Of a stretch of DNA of 64,000 nucleotides, positions 46,760 through 55,711 are shown piece by piece. The stretch is from Bog-473 sp963824195 (GTDB taxonomy: Bacteria > Actinomycetota > Acidimicrobiia > Acidimicrobiales > RAAP-2): positions 251,187 through 315,186 of the forward strand of contig CAWGOJ010000001.1 of the NCBI GenBank assembly GCA_963824195.1, read 5' to 3'. The notes beneath the pieces are model-generated. The model searched no databases, was not told where the DNA came from, and was given only the letters and a program-made list of their open reading frames with translations. Each line of letters opens with the position of its first letter. The first letter of the stretch is position 1. The position numbers were made by a program, and so were the translations under genes.

Positions 46760-47647
46760 CTACGAAGACTGCTTCCGCCGGAGCGGCGGCGCGGGATGGC
46801 GCCGGCCGGCTGGAGTCCGGATGCGCAGGGCTGCCGGGAGCGATTCGAATCGGAGCGGGGGCTCGAGCCTGACGGCCTCGCCGTCTAATCCAACGTCGAT
46901 CGTGGCCCCGGAATCGATCTCGAAGCAAACGGTGGTCCATTCCCGCAAGGGGCGCAACGGCGGTCCGTCAGGCACCACCACAACGCCGAGCGTCCCTCCG
47001 TCCATCGTCCCCCGGGTGCCCTGAGCCCCGAGCGGGTCGAGCTGGTAGCGGTCGTTGGACACCAAGACGAGCTGAGCCCTCTCGTATTCCGCTCCCCCCG
47101 GGTCGCTGAAGCGCAGGTCGAAGGGCACCGCGCCGGGGCCGAGCAGGTCGGGCAGCATCTCGATGACGGTGCGCAGCTTGGCATCGCGGTACTCGGGCGA
47201 CTGAACGACCTTGCCGTAGAAGCCGATCGACGCATTGTTCACGAAGACCCGACCGTTGACCTGGGCCAAGTCGATGCGGCGCTCGAAACCGTGGTGGAAG
47301 GCGTCGAGGGCACCGATCACGTCTTCCCGGTCGACGCCGATGTCGAGTGCGAAGTGGTTGCGCGTCCCGGCCGGTATGCAGACGTACGGGATGTCGTGCC
47401 TGGAGGCGACGCCGGCCACGATCGCTTGGGAACCGTCGCCGCCGGCCATGCCCACGACGTCGGCGCCCGACGACACGGCGGCGGCCGCCAGTGACGCCAG
47501 GTCGTCGCCCTCCTTCATCACGACCGGCTCGATCCCGCGGGCGCGGCACTGAGCGACGAGGTCATAACGCCGGGCCTTCCCGCCGCCGGACCTCGGGTTG
47601 ACGAAGAGGACCGGGCGAACCGGCCCGGAGATCGCCGAATCCGTCAT
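46760..47647 (-). CDS. Diacylglycerol kinase-family lipid kinase (DAGK catalytic domain)
   Basis: The product is 295 residues. It has the DAGK/LCB5 motifs: VLFVNPRSGGGKARRYDL (N-terminal phosphate loop), VGMAGGDGSQAIVAGVA (GGDG), and PAGTRNHFALDIG (NHFA). The C-terminal beta-domain ends VGLDGEAVRLEPPLRF. The ATG at 47647 has AGGAGAGG seven bases upstream; an earlier start 40 codons up lacks one. It phosphorylates a lipid alcohol such as diacylglycerol at the membrane. It is divergent from the HdeD-like gene. Confidence 0.9.
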   Translation of the reverse strand: MTDSAISGPVRPVLFVNPRSGGGKARRYDLVAQCRARGIEPVVMKEGDDLASLAAAAVSSGADVVGMAGGDGSQAIVAGVASRHDIPYVCIPAGTRNHFALDIGVDREDVIGALDAFHHGFERRIDLAQVNGRVFVNNASIGFYGKVVQSPEYRDAKLRTVIEMLPDLLGPGAVPFDLRFSDPGGAEYERAQLVLVSNDRYQLDPLGAQGTRGTMDGGTLGVVVVPDGPPLRPLREWTTVCFEIDSGATIDVGLDGEAVRLEPPLRFESLPAALRIRTPAGRRHPAPPLRRKQSS

Positions 47648-47682
47648 CTCGCCTCTCCTTCTCGCGACGTCCGCTGGACCAC

Positions 47683-47711
47683 TTGACTCTCCGTCATCGA
47701 TTCTGTAATCT
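47683..47711 (+). promoter_or_regulatory. Sigma-70-type promoter of the HdeD-like gene
   Basis: TTGACT (47683-47688) and TAATCT (47706-47711) are separated by exactly 17 bases, close to the consensus of a housekeeping sigma factor. The predicted start lies about 63 bases upstream of the ATG at 47782. The block is AT-rich within a GC-rich gap and overlaps the divergent kinase gene's upstream region. Confidence 0.65.
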
Positions 47712-47781
47712 ATCATCAGTTCTGTGGTACCGTAACAATAACTGGTCTCCACAGCTACCACAACCACCGAAAGGAGCTGTC

Positions 47782-48366
47782 ATGTTGAAGTCATTGAGTA
47801 CATCCCTCATAGTCCGGGGCCTTCTGGCTGTCGCCGTCGGCATCGTGGCGTTGGCGTGGCCGGGGATCACCGTCCTGGCGCTGGTCATTCTGTTCGCCAT
47901 CTACGCGTTCATCGCTGCCGGTATGGAGGCCGTCAAGGCCTTCAGCAGCGAAAGGGCCGGTCCCGTGATGGGTCATCTGCTGCTCGGTCTGGTGGACGTC
48001 GGCGCCGGGGTGATCGCCCTGGCCTGGCCTGGGCCAACCGCGCTGGTGCTGGTGTTGCTCGTCGGCGCGTGGGCGATGGTGGCCGGCCTGGTCGAGATCT
48101 ACGCCGGCTTCGAAGTCGGCGAGTCAGCCGGAACCCGCGCCCTCTTCTTCGTGAGCGGGCTGATCTCGATCGCCTTCGGGATCGTCCTCTTTGCCCGTCC
48201 CGGCGTCGGCGCGGTGACCCTGGCCTTGCTGTTCGGCCTGTTCAACCTAGTCTACGGGTTCTGGGCGCTCATCGAGGGCATCGACCTGCGCAGGGCCCAC
48301 CGCACCGTGGACTCGTTGGCCGACGAGCAGCCGCGACAGCGCGACCAGCTAGCGTCAGTTATGTAG
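47782..48366 (+). CDS. HdeD-family (DUF308) membrane protein
   Basis: The product is 194 residues and is made of three internally similar pairs of helices, each with a short W-P-G loop: ALAWPGITVLALVILFAIYA, IALAWPGPTALVLVLLVGAW and LFARPGVGAVTLALLFGLFN. This triplicated pattern defines DUF308/HdeD, whose E. coli member protects against acid at high cell density. The ATG has AAGGAG six bases upstream. Role: membrane stress tolerance by family resemblance only. Confidence 0.9.
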   Translation: MLKSLSTSLIVRGLLAVAVGIVALAWPGITVLALVILFAIYAFIAAGMEAVKAFSSERAGPVMGHLLLGLVDVGAGVIALAWPGPTALVLVLLVGAWAMVAGLVEIYAGFEVGESAGTRALFFVSGLISIAFGIVLFARPGVGAVTLALLFGLFNLVYGFWALIEGIDLRRAHRTVDSLADEQPRQRDQLASVM

Positions 48367-48477
48367 TGATCCCTCAGTAGTGATCGGGGTACCCACCCTG
48401 GCGGATCCGCCCGAGTCTCCGCCGAGCGGAACCGCCGGGATGAAACCCGTCTATGACGTCGAGAGAAGGAGGCTGAT

Positions 48478-49128
48478 GTGAGCTCGGTATCCGCGAGCAC
48501 AACGGGCCCGACCCGGCTGGACCGACGCAAGGCCCGGACAAGGCAGGCACTGATCGACGCGGCGGTCCGATTGATCGCCGAAGGGCGCGGGGAACGGGCC
48601 AGTGTCCAGGAGATCACCGAGGAAGCCGACGTCGGCTTCGGGTCGTTCTACAACCACTTCGAGAGCAAGGACCAGCTGTTCGAGACCGCATCGAGCGAGG
48701 TCCTCGAGCGCTGGGGCCGCATGATCGACAGGGCATCCGCCGGCATCACCGACCCGGCGGAAGTTTTTTCGATATCACTGCGGCTGTCCGCCCGTCTCAG
48801 CTGGACGCATCCCGAAGTGGCCCGGTTCATCACCGGCGCCGGCCTCGACCTCCTGGAGCTACCGGGCGGCCTGGCGCCCCGAGCCTTGCGGGACATCGAG
48901 GCCGGTCAAGCCGCGGGTCAGTTCAGCGTGGCTGACGCGGAGGTCGCCCTCAGCGCGGTCGCGGGCGGCCTCATCGGGTTGCTGCGCCTGCATCAGCAGC
49001 ATCCCGAACGGGTCGAGGAGAGCTCGGTCGACGAGCTCGCCGAAAGCTGTCTCCGCCTGCTCGGCCTTCCATCCGCCAAGGCGAGACGCCTGGCCCGGCT
49101 CGCGCTGCCCGCCACCGAGCCTTGGTGA
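48478..49128 (+). CDS. TetR-family transcriptional regulator
   Basis: The product is 216 residues. The N-terminal HTH is canonical: RQALIDAAVRLIAEGRGERA, then SVQEITEEADVGFGSFYNHF followed by ESKDQLF. The C-terminal ligand/dimer domain is helical with no known motif. The GTG start has AAGGAGG six bases upstream. It lies between the HdeD-like and DUF2252 genes on the same strand and probably represses them or itself. Confidence 0.93.
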   Translation: MSSVSASTTGPTRLDRRKARTRQALIDAAVRLIAEGRGERASVQEITEEADVGFGSFYNHFESKDQLFETASSEVLERWGRMIDRASAGITDPAEVFSISLRLSARLSWTHPEVARFITGAGLDLLELPGGLAPRALRDIEAGQAAGQFSVADAEVALSAVAGGLIGLLRLHQQHPERVEESSVDELAESCLRLLGLPSAKARRLARLALPATEPW

Positions 49129-49138
49129 TGCAGGCCCC

Positions 49139-50497
49139 ATGAGCCCTCCCGGCGCCACGCCGAGGACTCGAGCGGAGATGCTCGAAGCCGGGCGGGCGTT
49201 GCGCGCTCGGGTTCCCCGCCGCGCTCATGGCCAATGGACGGCGTCCCCCGACCGCCCCGATCCGCTCGAGATCATGTCCCGATCCAACGCCAAACGGCTG
49301 CCCGAGCTGGTTCCCGTCCGGAACGGGCGGATGATGGCGTCGCCGTTCTCCTACTACCGGGGCTCCCCGGCAGTCATGGCCGCCGATCTGAGCCGGACAC
49401 CGTCCACGGGCATTCAGTTGCAGATCTGTGGCGACGCGCATCTTCACAACTTCGGAACCTTCGCCACGCCCGAACGCAATCAGGTCTTCGATCTGAATGA
49501 CTTCGACGAGACCCAGCCCGGACCGTGGGAATGGGATGTCAAGCGACTGGCGGCCAGCTTGGTGGTGGCGGCCAGGACGGCCGCGCTCCCCGATGCTGAC
49601 GGCTGGGCCGCGGTGCAGGGCTGCGCCGCAGAGTATCGGGCCGAGATGGCGAAGATGGCACAGCTTTCCGCGTTCGAGGTATGGCACTCCCGCCTGGACG
49701 TCGAGTCGATAATCGCCGCCGCTCCCGATAAGCCGGCCCGTTCACGTGTCGAACAGACCGCGGCCAAGGCCCGTCAACGCACCAGCCTGAAAGCGCTATC
49801 CAAGCTCACAACGGTGCGCGGTGGACGCCGGGTGATCGTGGAGGATCCGCCGGTGGTGGTTCGCCTCACCGACGCCCAACTCGAACAGGCGCAAGGCTTC
49901 GTGAAGGCCTATCTGGCAACGCTCGATCCCGACCGCGACCTCTTGCTGGATCGCTATGAGTTTGTCGACGCCGCCCTGAAGGTGGTCGGAGTCGGAAGTG
50001 TCGGCACCCGCTGCTTCGTCGTGCTGCTGGCCGGCAAGGCGGACCTCGATCCCCTGTTCCTTCAGGTCAAAGAAGCCCAGCCCTCGGTTCTCGCTTCCTA
50101 CGCCGGCCGCTCCCGGTACGCCAACCAGGGCAAGCGGGTCGTGGTCGGCCAGCGCATCATGCAGGCGGCCAGCGATGTGTTCCTGGGTTGGGCACGCGCC
50201 GGCGAATTCGACACCTACGTCCGCCAGCTGCGTGACATGAAGGGGTCAATAGCGCTCGACGACGCTAGCCCCGACGGCTTGACGCTTTATGGGCGTCTCT
50301 GCGCCGCCGCACTGGCGCGCGCTCATGCCCGAGCCGGCCCGCCGGCCCTACTCGCCGGCTACATGGGAAAGAGCACGGCTTTCGACGACAGCCTGACCGC
50401 GTTCGCGGAGTCATATGCCGACCAGAACGACCGGGATTACGAGTCCTTCCTGGAAGCGATCCGATCCGGTCGAGTGCCAGCTGAGCCGGCACGTTGA
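49139..50497 (+). CDS. DUF2252 protein (kinase-like fold)
   Basis: The product is 452 residues. DUF2252 hallmarks are present: RMMASPFSYYRGSPAVMAAD, ICGDAHLHNFGTFATPERN, VFDLNDFDETQPGPWEWDVK, and KEAQPSVLASYAG later. The GDAHLHNFG motif resembles the catalytic loop of aminoglycoside-phosphotransferase-like kinases, and NDFDE the metal site, so a small-molecule phosphotransferase is likely, substrate unknown. It starts 10 bases after the TetR stop, so the two are co-transcribed. Confidence 0.9.
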   Translation: MSPPGATPRTRAEMLEAGRALRARVPRRAHGQWTASPDRPDPLEIMSRSNAKRLPELVPVRNGRMMASPFSYYRGSPAVMAADLSRTPSTGIQLQICGDAHLHNFGTFATPERNQVFDLNDFDETQPGPWEWDVKRLAASLVVAARTAALPDADGWAAVQGCAAEYRAEMAKMAQLSAFEVWHSRLDVESIIAAAPDKPARSRVEQTAAKARQRTSLKALSKLTTVRGGRRVIVEDPPVVVRLTDAQLEQAQGFVKAYLATLDPDRDLLLDRYEFVDAALKVVGVGSVGTRCFVVLLAGKADLDPLFLQVKEAQPSVLASYAGRSRYANQGKRVVVGQRIMQAASDVFLGWARAGEFDTYVRQLRDMKGSIALDDASPDGLTLYGRLCAAALARAHARAGPPALLAGYMGKSTAFDDSLTAFAESYADQNDRDYESFLEAIRSGRVPAEPAR

Positions 50498-51091
50498 TCG
50501 CAAGCAGGCGTTCGTCGGGGCACGAGGTCGGTGCGAGGGCGGCCGCGGCGGCGCGCCGGACCCATTCTGGAGGCTTCCGATGGTGATGAAGTCCAAACCA
50601 AGGCATCCAGGCCGGCCGGAACCCGGCCGGCTCCGTCCTTTTTGTCCACCGGGATCATGGTGAGTGCGTTTCGGGAGGCACGGTGATCGGTGCTTCGCCA
50701 TTTTCGACGATGCCGTCCGGTGCCGTCGCCCACCTAAGTATGTCCGCGTCGCTCCGCTTGGGCGGCCACCAGCGATATAACAGGAGAAACGTTCTGCATT
50801 GAGGTTGGAGCCGTACGAGGCGTACCAAATGAGTCGGCGCTCCATTACGAACATTTTGGCGTATTCCGCCCAGCGCGGGATTAGGAATCCCTCGAAAATC
50901 AGCCGAGCGGACTCACAAGACGCAGCGAGCCTCCGAAGACTTGGACCCCGTCCTGAACTGCGATACCGCGACGAAAGCAAACTCAGCAGACAGCATTGAA
51001 CAGATTCCTAACCAGTTCGAAAGTCTGAAACCGTCGAGGACGGCCCCTTGAGAGCAGTCGGAGTGCTATCCGTGGCACGCAACTGCGTGCG
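50498..51091. other. 0.6 kb without a convincing gene
   Basis: The stretch after the DUF2252 gene has only overlapping minor frames and no RNA gene. It falls to lower GC between 50750 and 51010. It separates the plus-strand TetR-DUF2252 unit from the end of the minus-strand hyc-like operon (convergent), so a terminator would be expected, but no strong hairpin with a T run was found. Confidence 0.45.
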
Positions 51092-52621
51092 TCAGAGGTC
51101 GTTCCCGGCGTAGGAGAGACTGAAGCTCTTGTTGGCCAAGGGGAAGTCGGGAACGATCGTGTCGGCCAGGGAGACGGGAAGGGCTGGCCAGTTGTGGAAT
51201 GACGGATCGACCACTTTGACCCGGGTGAGTCGACCCTCGTCGTCGAGCTCCACCCGATGTACGGCAGCGCCGCGCCACGCCTCGGTGATCCCGACCCCGC
51301 TTGCGGATTGGCCCGCTTGCGCCCGTGCCGGGACCGTCGCGGCGTCCAGTGTCCCAGCCTGTTGGGTGAACCCTCCCACGAGGGACAGCGATGTCCAGGC
51401 CTCCTCCACTCGGACATCGAAGCGCGCCTTGACGTCGCCCACAGTGCGGATGGCGGGGGAGAACGACCCGGGCATCAACACCGACGGATGGGACTGACGC
51501 GCGTCGAAGACGAGACCCGAGGCTCGGCCGGCGACACCGACGACTCCAAGGTCTTGAGCGTGAGCCTCACTGAGCACGGCGGTGCCGCCGAAGCGCTCCA
51601 TGACGAGGGCGCTCGAGGTGATCAGGTCGATGAGCTCCTCGAATCGCTGGCTTATCTCGGTCAGTTCATCGTTCGTAGGCAGGCAGTGGACCCGCGCACC
51701 ACCCAGAACGACGCCGCCCCGCAACAACCGGTGACCGGTCACTCGAGCGTTCAGTCGCAGCAGGTATTCACGCAGCGAGAGCGCCCAGGCATTGGCGACA
51801 CCGAAGCCGACGTCGTTGCACAACGCGCCGATATCAGCGACATGGTTGTAGAGACGTTCGAGCTCGAGGAGGATGCCGCGGACCACCGCTGCCTCCGGCG
51901 ACACCTCCACGTGCCATGCGTCTTCCACGGCCCGGCAGTAGGCCAGGGCATGCCCGACGGCGGTGTCACCCGAGATACGCTCGGCCAGCTCGAGTCCCGA
52001 CCCTGGACCCCTTCCCTCGAAGAGGCGCTCGATCCCCTTGTGCACGAACCACAGGCGTGCCTTCATGCGCAGGATCGTCTCCCCAACCACCCAGAAGCGG
52101 AAGTGCCCAGGTTCGATGAGCCCGGCGTGCACCGGCCCGACCGGGATCTCGTAGACCCCGGTTCCCTCCACGGGCACGAAGGGGTACGCCCCGGCATCGG
52201 TCACCATGGGCGGTGAGTCGCCTGACCCTCGGCGCATGGGATACCAGTCTTCGGGCCAGTGCTGGTGGAGCACCAGGCGACGGGGTTGGGGGTGACCCAC
52301 GGGCACGATGCCGAAGAGGTCCTGGAGCTCGCGTTCGAAGCGACCGGCGGGGAACGAGATGCCGGACAAGGTCGGCACCGTCGGGCTGGCAGGATCGACG
52401 ATGAGGTGGAGCTCGACCCGGGTGTCGGGCGGGCCGGAGGTGAAGAGATAGACGACTCGCAACGCCTCACCGTCGTCGTGGCCGGATACCAGCGCGAGCC
52501 GCATTCCCTGCGTGAGGAGGGCTGAAGCCGCACTCACTAACTCGGCTGCCTGCACCACGCCCGCACGACGATGTCGACCGACAGGCTCGAGTGCCGGGGT
52601 GGGCATTGCGGAACCGGTCAC
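51092..52621 (-). CDS. hycE: HycE/HyfG-like large subunit (NuoC-NuoD fusion), NiFe ligands absent
   Basis: The product is about 509 residues. An N-terminal NuoC-like domain (FPAGRFERELQDLFGIVPVG, GHPQPRRLVLHQHW) is fused to a NuoD/hydrogenase-large-like domain (RFWVVGETILRMKARLWFVH, HKGIERLFEG). The N-terminal Ni-binding motif RxCGxC reads AERISGDTAVGHALAYC and the C-terminal DPCxxC reads VVDPSFHNWPAL, so all four Ni-Fe cysteines are lost. Starts with a GTG overlapping the previous stop (GTGA). It is the last gene of the operon and probably lacks H2 activity. Confidence 0.9.
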   Translation of the reverse strand: MTGSAMPTPALEPVGRHRRAGVVQAAELVSAASALLTQGMRLALVSGHDDGEALRVVYLFTSGPPDTRVELHLIVDPASPTVPTLSGISFPAGRFERELQDLFGIVPVGHPQPRRLVLHQHWPEDWYPMRRGSGDSPPMVTDAGAYPFVPVEGTGVYEIPVGPVHAGLIEPGHFRFWVVGETILRMKARLWFVHKGIERLFEGRGPGSGLELAERISGDTAVGHALAYCRAVEDAWHVEVSPEAAVVRGILLELERLYNHVADIGALCNDVGFGVANAWALSLREYLLRLNARVTGHRLLRGGVVLGGARVHCLPTNDELTEISQRFEELIDLITSSALVMERFGGTAVLSEAHAQDLGVVGVAGRASGLVFDARQSHPSVLMPGSFSPAIRTVGDVKARFDVRVEEAWTSLSLVGGFTQQAGTLDAATVPARAQAGQSASGVGITEAWRGAAVHRVELDDEGRLTRVKVVDPSFHNWPALPVSLADTIVPDFPLANKSFSLSYAGNDL

Positions 52622-54093
52622 GAAGCCACCACCCGCGCCGCCGCCTCGAGGAGACCAGAGAGTGGCCAGGCGAACACCCCGATGAGGCCACAGACGGCCA
52701 AGCCACCGATCAGCGGCGTGGCGACCCAGCGGGGTGGTGCGGGAAGATGCGGCGCCGCGGGGAGATGCGATGGCGGGGGCGGACCCAGCAGCATGTGACG
52801 GGCGTGGCCCACCACCGCGATGAAGATGACCACCATTGCGATCATGGCCAGGACGGCGGCCCAACCCAGCCCCACCTCGAATTCGGCCCGGACCATAACG
52901 AGCTCGCTGGTGAAGAGGCTGAAGGGCGGGAGGCCGAGCAGTGCGACGAGGCCGATCCCGAACACCCCGCCTAGGGCCGGGCGGCGAGCCAGGAGCGTCC
53001 GCACCCCGTCGATCTCGCTGGTGCCCTCGGCGGCCATGATCTCGCCCGAGGTCAAGAAGAGCACGCTCTTGGCCAGGCCGTGACCGAGGATGTGGAGGAG
53101 GACGGCGGCGATGGCAAGCCTGATCCCTGCCGCGGCCCCGAGGGCGATCAGCCCCATGTGCTCGATGCTGTGGTAGGCGAGCATCCGCTTGTAATCACGC
53201 TGGGTGATCAGGAGCGACGCCGCCAGCGCCAACGAAAGGAGGGCGACGATGACGAGCAGAGTGCGGGCGAACGCGGGCCCGAGCGCCAGATCGGTTACTG
53301 CCTTGAAGCGCAGGATGGCGTAGAAGGCCACGGTGAGAAGGACCCCCGACATCAGTGCCGACACCGGGGCGGGCGCCTGGCTGTGGGCATCGGGGAGCCA
53401 GCTATGCATCGGGGCGAGCCCGACCTTGGTGCCATAGCCGAGAACGACGAGAGCGAAGGCGAAGCGCATCAGCGAAGGGTTGAAGCGGTGCGCGTGCACC
53501 ATCAGCGACGTCCAGTCGAGCGCCTGGGCCGAGTGTCCGCCGGCGTGGAGTGCCGCCAGGTACACGAAGACGGTTCCCAAGAAGGCCAGCGCGATCCCGA
53601 CCGAGCAGATCACGATGTACTTCCACGAGGCCTCAAGTGAACCCCTGGTCCGCCGGTATCCGACCAGGAACGCAGTGACGATCGTCGTCGCCTCGACGGC
53701 CACCCAGAGCACGCCGACGTTGGCCGCCAGGACCGCCAGGAGCATGAATCCCACGAACGCCTGGACGAGCATGCCGTAGTGCGACGACCGAACCGAGCTG
53801 CCGCTTTCCAGTTCCTGCTCACGCGCCATCGTCCGGATCCCGAGCCACGACGCCAAGAGGGAGATGGCGCCGATGACGATGACCATGAACACGCTCAGAG
53901 CGTCGGCCCGCAGCACCCCCCATGCACCTGAGATCGGGCCATCTTTGACGACCCGGACGGCGATGAGGATCCCGAGGACCAGCGTGGCCCCGTTGGTCGC
54001 CACGGCGACCCATGCGCTGGCGCGCCGCCCCCGTCCCACGGCGATGGCCGCGCCGCCGAGGAAGGGAAGGGCGAGGATCGTCACGAGCACCAT
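52618..54093 (-). CDS. hycQ: HycQ/HyfF-like proton-pumping subunit (NuoN/MrpD-type)
   Basis: The product is 491 residues with 13-14 membrane helices of the proton-conducting antiporter family. Key elements: the Glu in WVAVEATTIVTAFLV, the Lys in TKVGLAPMHSWLPDAHSQAP (the discontinuous helix), the Lys in QRDYKRMLAYHSIEHMGL, and the His/Lys in HILGHGLAKSVLFL. These residues form the proton path. It overlaps its neighbours by one and four bases. Confidence 0.93.
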   Translation of the reverse strand: MVLVTILALPFLGGAAIAVGRGRRASAWVAVATNGATLVLGILIAVRVVKDGPISGAWGVLRADALSVFMVIVIGAISLLASWLGIRTMAREQELESGSSVRSSHYGMLVQAFVGFMLLAVLAANVGVLWVAVEATTIVTAFLVGYRRTRGSLEASWKYIVICSVGIALAFLGTVFVYLAALHAGGHSAQALDWTSLMVHAHRFNPSLMRFAFALVVLGYGTKVGLAPMHSWLPDAHSQAPAPVSALMSGVLLTVAFYAILRFKAVTDLALGPAFARTLLVIVALLSLALAASLLITQRDYKRMLAYHSIEHMGLIALGAAAGIRLAIAAVLLHILGHGLAKSVLFLTSGEIMAAEGTSEIDGVRTLLARRPALGGVFGIGLVALLGLPPFSLFTSELVMVRAEFEVGLGWAAVLAMIAMVVIFIAVVGHARHMLLGPPPPSHLPAAPHLPAPPRWVATPLIGGLAVCGLIGVFAWPLSGLLEAAARVVAS

Positions 54094-54752
54094 CAGTCGT
54101 GCAGCTCCTGGAGCTCGTCGAGATCGACGTCGCCGAACTCAATGCGAAGTCGCTGTGACAGCACCATGAGGACGACGACGCCGAGGAGAACGTCGAAGGA
54201 GACTCCCAGCTCAATCAGGAAGGGGAACCCGGCGGTGCACAAGAAGGCAGTCAGCGCAATCCCGTTGTCCACCATCAGCAGCCCCACGATCTGGAAGGTG
54301 GGTCGGCGCCGGGCGACGAGGACGAAGAAGCCGATCAGCAGCGTCGCAATACCGATGGGCACCAACGCACCGGCGGTGGTGCCGACGAAGCGTGCCACAC
54401 TGCGCCCAGTCACGAAGGCCAGCACGATGAGAGTGGCGGAGGCGACCAGCGAAGCGGGGACATTGACGAGGGGCCTGCTCTCACGGGAGCCTGAGCTCCC
54501 GCCGCTCGCCCGGCCGAGCAGGACCGGGATGACCACCCCCTTCATGCATATGACGACCGCCGCCGCGGCCAGCAGGCCGGCGTCATGGAGGTGGACGCCC
54601 AAGACCACGGCTACGAGTCCCAGTGCCAAGCCCTGAGCCGCCACCATCCGGATCACCGAGCGGATCGAGGCGAGCCACAGGATCGCCACCGCGCAGACCA
54701 GCACCGCGCCGGCGGCCAGGGTCAGGGCCGAGGAGTACGACGATCCGTTCAT
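54093..54752 (-). CDS. hycP: HycP/HyfE-like membrane subunit
   Basis: The product is 219 residues with about seven helices, resembling a NuoK-like subunit with an N-terminal extension. A conserved stretch is VGLLMVDNGIALTAFLCTAG, with the buried acidic residue that in NuoK lies in the proton route. The C-terminus is acidic (FGDVDLDELQELHD). It starts four bases before the HycD stop and ends one base into hycQ. Confidence 0.88.
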   Translation of the reverse strand: MNGSSYSSALTLAAGAVLVCAVAILWLASIRSVIRMVAAQGLALGLVAVVLGVHLHDAGLLAAAAVVICMKGVVIPVLLGRASGGSSGSRESRPLVNVPASLVASATLIVLAFVTGRSVARFVGTTAGALVPIGIATLLIGFFVLVARRRPTFQIVGLLMVDNGIALTAFLCTAGFPFLIELGVSFDVLLGVVVLMVLSQRLRIEFGDVDLDELQELHD

Positions 54753-55711
54753 GGCGTCACCAACGCTGAGAGGACGGCGAGGATCGCCAGGACGAACGCC
54801 CCGGCCAATAGCTCGGGCACCCGGAAGAGCCGCAGCTTGGCCACTGTCACCTCGAAGGCGGCCACGGAGGTACCGAGGACGGCGACCTTTCCCGCCGTGG
54901 CCACCAGAGCCACCGCCAGGTGGGAGGGGCCGGGCGAGGTCGCGATGCCCCAGGGCAAGAACAGGTCGGCCAGGAGCGTGAACAGCACGACGAGCCGCAT
55001 GGACTCAGCCAGCTTCACGAGTGCGAGGTCCGGTCCCGCGTACTCGAGGATCATGGCCTCGTGGATCATCGTCAACTCGAGATGCGTGGTCGGGTTGTCA
55101 ACAGGGAGCCGTCCGCTCTCGGCGATGATCACGATCACGAATGCCACCAGGGCCAAGACCCGCTGCGGGGTGGCTAGCCAGGCGGGATGCGCAAGGGACC
55201 GGGTGATGATGGTCGGCAGATTGGACGAGTGGGCGGGGACCGAGAGGGCAAGGATCGCCACCAGCAGGGCAGGTTCGGCCAGGGCCCCGATCGTCATGGC
55301 ACGACTTGCCCCCATGCCCCCGAACGCGGTGCCGGTGTCGAGGGCGCCGAGCGCCAGGGAGACCGAACCAAGAAGGAAGAGGAAGACGACAGCGAACAGG
55401 TCAGCAGACCAGCCGAACGCGGGATCGGTGGCCAGCAGCGGCGCGATGGCGGCGACCACCAGGGTGGTGGCGACCAGGACCACGGGGGCCAACGGGAAGA
55501 CCCAGCTGGTGTGCTCGGGTCGCGTGCGTTCCCGCCAGGCGAGCTTGCGCAGGTCGAGGAGTGGTTGGCGGATCGGTGGTCCGACCCGGCCTTCCATCCG
55601 GCAGCGCACTTTGCGCATGAGCCCGAGGAGGAGCGGACCACCGAGCATTACCAGGATGACCTGCAGCAAGGAGATGGCAGCGATGGAGAGGTACGACCAG
55701 CCGGTGCTCAC
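54749..55711 (-). CDS. hycD: HycD/HyfC-like subunit (NuoH homologue)
   Basis: The product is 320 residues with eight helices and the NuoH signatures: MRKVRCRMEGRVGPPIRQPL at the first loop, AESGRLPVDNPTTHLELTMI and HEAMILEYAGPDLAL. These form the membrane anchor for the peripheral arm. It overlaps the adjacent genes by four bases on both sides. Confidence 0.93.
   Translation of the reverse strand: MSTGWSYLSIAAISLLQVILVMLGGPLLLGLMRKVRCRMEGRVGPPIRQPLLDLRKLAWRERTRPEHTSWVFPLAPVVLVATTLVVAAIAPLLATDPAFGWSADLFAVVFLFLLGSVSLALGALDTGTAFGGMGASRAMTIGALAEPALLVAILALSVPAHSSNLPTIITRSLAHPAWLATPQRVLALVAFVIVIIAESGRLPVDNPTTHLELTMIHEAMILEYAGPDLALVKLAESMRLVVLFTLLADLFLPWGIATSPGPSHLAVALVATAGKVAVLGTSVAAFEVTVAKLRLFRVPELLAGAFVLAILAVLSALVTP

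Noticed and set aside
51092..52621. [NiFe]-hydrogenase activity for the large subunit
   Set aside because: Both CxxC nickel ligand pairs are replaced (AERISGDT and VVDPSFHN), so the activity is not supported.
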